DNA from: JBBIQV01 sp964555285
Lineage (GTDB): Bacteria; Nitrospirota; Nitrospiria; Nitrospirales; Nitrospiraceae
Direction: 5' to 3'
DNA length: 64,000 bases
Assembly (NCBI GenBank): GCA_964555285.1
Contig: CAZKRM010000011.1
Location: forward strand, 1 to 64,000
Shown here: in pieces, positions 58,340 to 64,000 of the stretch
Layout: every line of letters starts with the position of its first letter
How positions within the stretch are numbered: the stretch's first letter is position 1
The notes under the pieces: model-generated
Told to the model about the DNA's origin: nothing
Seen by the model: the letters and a program-made list of their open reading frames with translations, nothing else
The model's database searches: none
Made by a program: the position numbers and the translations under genes

Positions 58340-59323
58340 ATGCCACGCGGTTCCGCCCAATACTTCTTCGCCGGAGCTGTTGTCCTCGCCTGCGTTCTTG
58401 GTGTGTTCTCCACACCTCCGATCTTGTCCGCTCCCCCGTCGGTCGTTGCGACGGCTCAAAAGAGCGGGACTGAAGCGACCCTGATGGGCGTGTTCTTTCG
58501 CGATACGCAGTTGGGCTGGACTGTCGGCGCTTCCGGCACGGTCCTCAAGACGGTGGACGGAGGAAAAAAATGGAAGCGACTCACCAGCGGGACCTCGACG
58601 CTTCTTACGAATATCTATTTCGTCGATTCCCAACGCGGCTGGGTGATCGGGGCCGGTGGAACGATTCGGTCTACCAAAGACGGGGGAGAGGGTTGGGTGT
58701 CTCAGCCGACCGGCACGCAGGTTCCGTTGTACGGGATGGCGTTCATCTCGGCTTCGACCGGATGGGTCGTAGGCGGCGGTGGAACCATTTTGCATACGGT
58801 GGACGGCGGTGCCAGTTGGACCGATCAGACCAGCGCGACGACCGCCACGCTCTATGCGGTGCATTTCATGAATGAGCGTCGCGGGACCGCCGTCGGCGCA
58901 CTCGGTGCCATCGTCTCGACTGAGGATGGGGGAACAACGTGGACCCCTCAGGAGACGCAGAGTTCGGCGACCTTCTTCGATGTTTCGTTTTCGGATTCGG
59001 CAAACGGTTGGGTTGTCGGGAATGCAGGCGCCTTGTTTCAGACGAACGATGGCGGGCAACGCTGGATGGATCGGACCTTGCCTTGCACGAAGACCTGCAA
59101 GAAGCTGACGGATCTACTCCGCATTCGGTTCACGGCACCGCAGACTGGTTGGATCGTCGGGGAGCGAGGCGTGATCTTTCGGACGACGGATGCGGGGTTC
59201 AACTGGGGCGAGCACGATTCTGTCGCCAAAGTGTCATTACTGGGCTTATCCTTCCCAGAGAGCGCTCACGGCTGGGCAGTCGGGGAAAAGGGCACCATCG
59301 TCCACATTACTGGTGCGCCGTAA
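58340..59323 (+). CDS. Exported YCF48-like beta-propeller
   Basis: The 328-residue protein has a signal segment (FFAGAVVLACVLGVFS) and about six repeats of 'GWxVGxxGTIxxTxDGGxxW', for example GWVVGGGGTILHTVDGGASW and GWIVGERGVIFRTTDAG. YCF48/Hcf136-like propellers assist assembly of membrane complexes in plastids; bacterial relatives are common on cell surfaces and their ligands are unknown. It starts 12 bases after the IPT gene, with a possible earlier TTG at 58325 that overlaps the stop. The ribosome-binding site is weak, so coupled translation is likely. Confidence 0.78.
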   Translation: MPRGSAQYFFAGAVVLACVLGVFSTPPILSAPPSVVATAQKSGTEATLMGVFFRDTQLGWTVGASGTVLKTVDGGKKWKRLTSGTSTLLTNIYFVDSQRGWVIGAGGTIRSTKDGGEGWVSQPTGTQVPLYGMAFISASTGWVVGGGGTILHTVDGGASWTDQTSATTATLYAVHFMNERRGTAVGALGAIVSTEDGGTTWTPQETQSSATFFDVSFSDSANGWVVGNAGALFQTNDGGQRWMDRTLPCTKTCKKLTDLLRIRFTAPQTGWIVGERGVIFRTTDAGFNWGEHDSVAKVSLLGLSFPESAHGWAVGEKGTIVHITGAP

Positions 59324-59361
59324 CCGATCATTCGCCCGTGCGAAGTTCGTATCCTCCCTCG

Positions 59362-60102
59362 TCAACCGAGTTCTCCGAGACGACTCTGTAATATGCTGAC
59401 CGCTGCCAGGGTTGCTGTCTCGGCCCGCAGGATACGCGACCCCAGCGTCACGCCGGTGAATTCACTCCGCTCAGCCAGTGCAAGCTCATCCGGTGCCCAC
59501 CCACCTTCTGGACCGATCACCATCACCAGAGAGGATGCTGGACCGTTCGGAAGAGGAACCGAGCTGAGGCTGTAGCCTGGAAGTCGTTCGGTCAAGATAA
59601 GTTTATTGTTGAAGCCCCCGGGTTGAGTGAAAAAGGTTTCGACATCGATCGGAAGTTGGATGGAGGGGACGACCCATTGTTCTGACTGTTGTGCAGCTTC
59701 CAGCGCAATCCGCTGCCAGCGGGTTTGCTGGGCGGCCACCCGCGAGGCATGGGGTCTCACGACACTGTGTTGCGCCAGCAGGGGGATGATGGCACGGACT
59801 CCCAATTCCGTCGCCTTCTGAACGACCCAGTCCATGCGGTCTCCTTTCAAGATCGCCTGTCCCAGCACAATGGACGGGTTCCGTGGAGGCGGAGCCTGTT
59901 GCTCCTCCAACACGGTGCCGGAAAGCTCACGTTTATGAAGCTGCGCAACATGGACGCGATAACGGCGTCGGCGTTCATCGCACAGCCAGATGCGTTCGCC
60001 AAGCTCGATTCGGAGACTTGCCCGAAGATGGTTCAATAGGTCGCCGGTGATCGTGACCCTTCCGTTCTGGATCTGGTGTGAGGTAATGAAGAAGACCGGC
60101 AT
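59362..60102 (-). CDS. rsmE: 16S rRNA (uracil-1498-N3)-methyltransferase
   Basis: The 246-residue protein has an N-terminal PUA-like domain and a C-terminal SPOUT domain with the knotted AdoMet site 'VMVIGPEGGWAPDELALAER' and 'GVTLGSRILRAETATLAAVS'. It methylates U1498 of 16S rRNA. It follows dnaJ on the same strand, a common arrangement. Confidence 0.93.
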   Translation of the reverse strand: MPVFFITSHQIQNGRVTITGDLLNHLRASLRIELGERIWLCDERRRRYRVHVAQLHKRELSGTVLEEQQAPPPRNPSIVLGQAILKGDRMDWVVQKATELGVRAIIPLLAQHSVVRPHASRVAAQQTRWQRIALEAAQQSEQWVVPSIQLPIDVETFFTQPGGFNNKLILTERLPGYSLSSVPLPNGPASSLVMVIGPEGGWAPDELALAERSEFTGVTLGSRILRAETATLAAVSILQSRLGELG

Positions 60103-60145
60103 GGGGATGGGGCGTGAAACTCGCCCCCGACGCCTTAGGCGGCAG

Positions 60146-61273
60146 CTATTCGAAGAACGTCTTCATCTTATCGAAGAATCCATCGCCGTCGGTCTCGGCG
60201 GTCATGCCGCTTTCTTTGGCGAACTCGCTCAGGATCTCTTTCTGACGGGGAGTGAGCTTTGTCGGAATCTCCACCTTGATATTGAAGATATGGTCACCGG
60301 TCTGATGACCCTTGAGGCTCGGCACGCCAAGCCCTTTGAGCCGTAGAACCTTGTCGTGCTGCGTGCCGGGCGGAATCTTAATGATGGTGGGCCCTTTCAG
60401 CGTGGGGACCTCCACCTTCCCGCCCAACGTGGCCGTGACGAAACTGATCGGGACATCGCAGGCGATGTCGTTCCCTTTCCGGCTGAAGATGCGATGGGGT
60501 TTGACGGTGACCGCGACGTAGAGATCGCCGGGGGGGCCGGCGTTGATTCCGTGCTCGCCTTCATTCGAGAGGCGCAGGCGCATGCCGGTTTCGATGCCGG
60601 CCGGAATCTGAACGGAGAGGGTCCGCTCACGATACACCCGCTGGCGGCCTTGGCAGGCGACACAGGGTTCGGTGATGATCTGTCCTGCGCCATTGCATTG
60701 CCCGCACGGACGGCTGACGCTGAAGAAGCCTTGCTGGAACCGGAGCTGGCCTGCGCCTTTGCAACTGGGGCAGATTTTGACTGCGCCAGGGGATCGTGCG
60801 CCGGTGCCTTTACAGTCCTGGCAGACCTCCCAGCGAGGAATCTTGAGTTTGGCCTCTTTGCCGTAGATGGATTCTTCGAAGCTGACTTCGAGGTTGTATT
60901 GAAGATCGTTGCCCCGCTCGGCGCGGCTTCGTCCGCGCGGCGCGCCGAAGAAATCCTCGAAGATGTCGTTGAAGACATCACCGAACCCACCCTGGCCGAA
61001 GTCGAAGCCGTTGGGACCGCCGGGGCCCTGTTGGGCATCGGCGTGGCCGAACATGTCGTAGCGTTTCCGCTTCTCCTGATCGCTCAGGACTTCGTACGCT
61101 TCGTTGACCTCTTTGAATTTTTCTTCGGAGGTTTTCTTTTGATGGTCGCCGCTCTGAAGATCGGGATGATGCTGGCGGGCAAGCTTCCTGTAGGCTTTCT
61201 TTAATTCGTCGTCGGAGGCGGTACGTTCGACCCCCAGCACTTCGTAGTAGTCGCGTTTCGACGCTGAAGACAT
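60146..61273 (-). CDS. dnaJ: Chaperone protein DnaJ
   Basis: The 375-residue co-chaperone has a J domain ('DYYEVLGVERTASDDELKKA', with HPD in 'ARQHHPDLQSG'), a Gly/Phe-rich linker and four zinc motifs: CQDCKGTG, CPSCKGAG, CGQCNGAG and CVACQGRQ. The last one ends in Gln instead of Gly. It delivers unfolded substrates to DnaK and stimulates its ATPase. A terminator lies between dnaK and this gene, so its level may differ from that of dnaK. Confidence 0.96.
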   Translation of the reverse strand: MSSASKRDYYEVLGVERTASDDELKKAYRKLARQHHPDLQSGDHQKKTSEEKFKEVNEAYEVLSDQEKRKRYDMFGHADAQQGPGGPNGFDFGQGGFGDVFNDIFEDFFGAPRGRSRAERGNDLQYNLEVSFEESIYGKEAKLKIPRWEVCQDCKGTGARSPGAVKICPSCKGAGQLRFQQGFFSVSRPCGQCNGAGQIITEPCVACQGRQRVYRERTLSVQIPAGIETGMRLRLSNEGEHGINAGPPGDLYVAVTVKPHRIFSRKGNDIACDVPISFVTATLGGKVEVPTLKGPTIIKIPPGTQHDKVLRLKGLGVPSLKGHQTGDHIFNIKVEIPTKLTPRQKEILSEFAKESGMTAETDGDGFFDKMKTFFE

Positions 61274-61291
61274 GTGATTCGTTCGGTGGAG

Positions 61292-61328
61292 AAAAAATCC
61301 GAGTCCCGCAGGAACGGGACTCGGATTT
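61292..61328 (-). terminator. Rho-independent terminator between dnaK and dnaJ
   Basis: AAATCCGAGTCCCG (61295-61308) pairs exactly with CGGGACTCGGATTT (61315-61328) over a six-base loop. On the minus strand the stem is followed by six Ts. It lies 18 bases after the dnaK stop codon. Confidence 0.88.
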
Positions 61329-61346
61329 GCTCAGGCGTATTGTAAC

Positions 61347-63275
61347 TTACTTCTTGTCTTTGTCCACTTCTTCGAATTCTGCGTCGACGACCTTCTCGTC
61401 GGTCTTGGCCTGTTCGCTCCCGGTCTTGCCGGACCCATCGGTTGTTTCAGAAGAGGCGGCGGCGCTGGCAGAGGCCTTCTTGTACATTTCCTCGGCCAGC
61501 TTGTGCGACGCGGTCGTCAGTGTCTGAGTGGCTTTCTCGATCGCCTCCGCGTCGCTGCCTTCCATCGCCTTCCGTAATCCAGCGATCGCATCGGTGATCT
61601 TCGTTTTGTCCTCCGGGCCGATCTTGTCCCCGTGTTCGGTCAGATTCTTCTCGGTACCGTAGATGAGGGTGTCAGCCTGGTTACGGGCTTCGGCCAGCTT
61701 GCGGCGCTTTTTATCCTCGTCGGTATGCGACTGGGCATCCTTGACGAGTTTCTCGACTTCTTCCTTGCTCAGTCCGCTGGATGCGGTGATCTTGATGGAC
61801 TGTTCCTTGCCGGTGCCCAGGTCCTTGGCAGAGACGTGCACGATGCCGTTCGCATCGATGTCGAAGGTGACCTCGACTTGCGGCATGCCGCGGGGCGCCG
61901 GCGGAATCCCGACCAGGTCGAACTGGCCCAGCAGCTTGTTATCGTTGGCCATTTCGCGTTCGCCCTGGAACACGCGGATGGTGACCGCCGTCTGGTTGTC
62001 TGAGGCGGTGCTGAAAATCTGGCTCTTCTTCGTCGGGATGGTGGTATTCCGCTCGATCAAGTGGGTGAAGATCCCTCCCAACGTCTCGATGCCCAGGGTG
62101 AGCGGCGTGACGTCGAGAAGCAGGACGTCCTTGACTTCGCCTTTCAAGACGCCGCCCTGAATGCCCGCACCGATCGCGACCACTTCGTCCGGGTTCACGC
62201 CCCGGTGCGGTTCTTTGCCGAAAAACTCGCGGACCTTCTCGATGACTTTCGGCATGCGGGTCATGCCGCCGACCAGCACCACTTCGTCGATGTCCTTCGC
62301 CGTAACGCCGGCGTCGGAAAGGGCTTTCTTGCACGGATCGATCGTCCGTTGAACCAGGTCATCCACCAGCTGTTCCATCTTGGCGCGCGTCAGTTTGATC
62401 ACCATGTGCTTCGGCCCGCTGGCATCGGCCGTGATGAAGGGCAGATTGATCTCCGTCTCCTGCGACGAGGACAGCTCGATCTTCGCCCGCTCGGCCGATT
62501 CTTTGAGCCGCTGGAGTGCCATCCGGTCCTTGCGGAGGTCGATGCCTTGGTCTTTCTTGAACTCATCAACCAGCCAGTCCATGATGCGCTGGTCGAAGTC
62601 GTCGCCGCCCAGATAGGTATCGCCGTTCGTCGACTTCACCTCGAACACGCCGTCGCCGATCTCGAGGATGGAGATGTCGAAGGTGCCGCCTCCGAGGTCG
62701 TAGACCGCGATGCGCTCATCCTTTTTCTTGTCGAGGCCGTAGGCGAGCGATGCGGCGGTCGGCTCGTTGATGATCCGGAGCACGTTCAAGCCGGCGATCT
62801 GTCCTGCGTCTTTGGTGGCCTGCCGCTGGCTGTCATCGAAGTAGGCCGGCACGGTAATGACGGCTTCGGTGACTTTCTCGCCCAGATAGTCCTCCGCCGT
62901 CTGCCTCATCTTTTGCAGAATCATGGCGGACACTTCCGCCGGGCTGTATCGTTTGCCGCGCAGTTCGACGTGGGCATCTCCATTATCGGCCTCCACAACT
63001 TTGTAGGGGAGGCGTTTCATGGCGTCCTGCACCTCACGGGCCTTGAATTTTCGTCCCATGAGCCGCTTGACGGAGAAGATCGTATTTTCTGGATTGGTGA
63101 TCGCCTGGCGTTTGGCAATCTGCCCGATCAGGCGCTCGCTCTTGTCGGTCAGGGCGACCACGGACGGAGTCGTCCGGCTGCCTTCCGCGTTCGCGATGAC
63201 CACGGGATCCCCACCGCTCATGATGGCAACGCAGGAGTTGGTGGTTCCAAGATCGATACCGATGACCTTACCCAT
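61347..63275 (-). CDS. dnaK: Chaperone protein DnaK (Hsp70)
   Basis: The 642-residue protein is a full Hsp70: 'GIDLGTTNSCVAIM' at the start, 'NEPTAASLAYGLDKKKDERI' in the ATPase domain, the linker 'LLLDVTPLTLGIETLGG', a substrate-binding domain and a lid with a C-terminal acidic tail. It binds exposed hydrophobic segments and cycles with DnaJ and GrpE. AAGGAGC lies before the ATG. grpE is upstream with an 80-base gap. Confidence 0.98.
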   Translation of the reverse strand: MGKVIGIDLGTTNSCVAIMSGGDPVVIANAEGSRTTPSVVALTDKSERLIGQIAKRQAITNPENTIFSVKRLMGRKFKAREVQDAMKRLPYKVVEADNGDAHVELRGKRYSPAEVSAMILQKMRQTAEDYLGEKVTEAVITVPAYFDDSQRQATKDAGQIAGLNVLRIINEPTAASLAYGLDKKKDERIAVYDLGGGTFDISILEIGDGVFEVKSTNGDTYLGGDDFDQRIMDWLVDEFKKDQGIDLRKDRMALQRLKESAERAKIELSSSQETEINLPFITADASGPKHMVIKLTRAKMEQLVDDLVQRTIDPCKKALSDAGVTAKDIDEVVLVGGMTRMPKVIEKVREFFGKEPHRGVNPDEVVAIGAGIQGGVLKGEVKDVLLLDVTPLTLGIETLGGIFTHLIERNTTIPTKKSQIFSTASDNQTAVTIRVFQGEREMANDNKLLGQFDLVGIPPAPRGMPQVEVTFDIDANGIVHVSAKDLGTGKEQSIKITASSGLSKEEVEKLVKDAQSHTDEDKKRRKLAEARNQADTLIYGTEKNLTEHGDKIGPEDKTKITDAIAGLRKAMEGSDAEAIEKATQTLTTASHKLAEEMYKKASASAAASSETTDGSGKTGSEQAKTDEKVVDAEFEEVDKDKK

Positions 63276-63354
63276 GTGTGCGCTCCTTCGTGATTGAAGT
63301 CAGTCTATTCAATATCTCTATGGTAAGCGTTACTGGAAGTTTGTTGCCATCTGG

Positions 63355-63942
63355 CTAGGCCGAACCTGTCACTGTCTCCTGTGTCGGGCCCGTCGACACG
63401 CTGACCATTGCGGCCCGTAAAATCCGATCGTGCAAGAGGTACCCTTTTTGAAACTCCTCCACGATCATGTTGGCCGGAACTTGGTCCGATTCCACCTGCG
63501 TCACGGCTTGGTGACAGGTGGGATCGAATGGTTGCCCGACTGCCGTGACTGGACGAACACCGAACTTGGTCAGGGCGCCGGTGAGCTGTTTGAGGGTCAA
63601 ATCGACACCTTGGACCAACCGGTCCTGGCTCCGACTGTCTTTCGCCGATTGAATCGCTCTCTCCAGGTTGTCTACTACAGGCAATAATTCTTTTAGGATC
63701 TGTTCATTGCCATAACGGATCTGCTCGCGCTGTTCGCGTTGGTTCAATCGCTTGTAATTCTCGAATTCCGCAGCCAATCGAAGAAATTTATCGTTCAATG
63801 CCTTGCATTCATCTGTTTTCGCAACCAGGGTTTTCTGTAACTCGGTGTCCTCTTCCGGTTGTTGCTCAACTGGAATGGAAGCCTCCCCAGTTTCTGAATC
63901 TAACTCGCTGATTGTATGCGTTTTTTCTTCTTCTTGCGACAC
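63355..63942 (-). CDS. grpE: Nucleotide exchange factor GrpE
   Basis: The 195-residue protein has a long N-terminal coiled coil ('ECKALNDKFLRLAAEFENYK', 'LNQREQREQIRYGNEQILKE') and the C-terminal beta-domain ('PFDPTCHQAVTQVESDQVPA', 'LLHDRILRAAMVSVST'). It releases ADP from DnaK. The gene is complete. The 58 bases beyond it to the window edge hold no full CIRCE element; hrcA, if present, would lie outside the window. Confidence 0.95.
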   Translation of the reverse strand: MSQEEEKTHTISELDSETGEASIPVEQQPEEDTELQKTLVAKTDECKALNDKFLRLAAEFENYKRLNQREQREQIRYGNEQILKELLPVVDNLERAIQSAKDSRSQDRLVQGVDLTLKQLTGALTKFGVRPVTAVGQPFDPTCHQAVTQVESDQVPANMIVEEFQKGYLLHDRILRAAMVSVSTGPTQETVTGSA

Positions 63943-64000
63943 GAGGTGTACCTATACGAGAGGGCAGATAGCCACCCCATATCTAAAGTCAACAGGGGCA

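Noticed and set aside
62061..63293. 410-codon plus-strand frame opposite dnaK
   Set aside because: dnaK on the minus strand is unmistakable; the antisense frame has no recognisable domain and reflects codon bias.
63276..64000. CIRCE heat-shock operator near grpE-dnaK
   Set aside because: No TTAGCACTC-N9-GAGTGCTAA dyad is present between dnaK and grpE or in the 58 bases after grpE.
1..64000. CRISPR arrays, rRNA genes or a prophage
   Set aside because: No regularly spaced direct repeats, no rRNA sequence and no phage structural genes were seen; the only repressor with a phage-like domain stands alone.

Overview
The window looks like chromosomal DNA of a Nitrospirota bacterium, most likely a Nitrospira-type nitrite oxidiser. 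The evidence is a high G+C content, Nitrospira-like gene neighbourhoods (cinA-thpR near recA-recX-alaS, and grpE-dnaK-dnaJ-rsmE), a chlorite-dismutase-family haem protein, a molybdate uptake cluster and many secreted haem, copper or beta-propeller proteins. This assignment rests on reading gene content, not on a database search.

Layout. 1-3066: an accessory block with two small toxin-antitoxin-like gene pairs, bounded by attC-like folded sites and interrupted by an IS1380-family insertion sequence; it reads like the end of an integron cassette array. 3507-10686: radA, a LolB-like lipoprotein gene, tsaB, rimI, a DUF465 gene, tatC, a secreted propeller, a cyclophilin and a lipoprotein, with inverted repeats in several gaps. 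10651-17055 (minus strand): a receiver-only regulator, an RND pump, its adaptor and a TolC-like channel in one operon. 17278-20016: a small membrane ORF, a VapBC pair and a DEAD-box helicase with a DbpA-type RNA-binding tail. 20066-22971 (minus): a histidine kinase and its NtrC-like sigma-54 activator.

23037-31617 is a molybdate/tungstate-type uptake region: an outer-membrane protein on the minus strand, then an XRE/periplasmic-binding-like regulator, a ModA-like receptor, a lipoprotein paralogous to the one at 9913, an OprO/P-like porin and modABC. 32053-33068 holds a LexA/CI-type self-cleaving repressor with a dyad over its own start codon, followed by two tiny genes. A CAU-anticodon tRNA, an SDR enzyme, a Tat-exported DUF882 protein, a receiver protein, an OB-fold protein and several hypothetical genes follow, up to the haem protein at 38947.

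39815-52104 carries cinA, thpR, recA, recX, alaS and ruvX, but the thpR-recA interval is expanded by two insertions. One is a DUF5674 gene pair followed by a duplicated thpR 3' end. The other is a cluster encoding two related cupredoxins and two related DUF3365 c-type haem proteins, probably a periplasmic copper/haem electron-transfer or sensing module. 52013-59323 continues with mltG, deoC, deoB, a RidA-like gene and three secreted repeat proteins (HEAT, IPT/TIG and YCF48-like). The window ends with rsmE, dnaJ, dnaK and grpE on the minus strand.

Several genes appear to have -35/-10 boxes placed so that transcription would begin at or within a few bases of the ATG, with no Shine-Dalgarno sequence, which suggests leaderless mRNAs. 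No rRNA, CRISPR array or prophage was seen.
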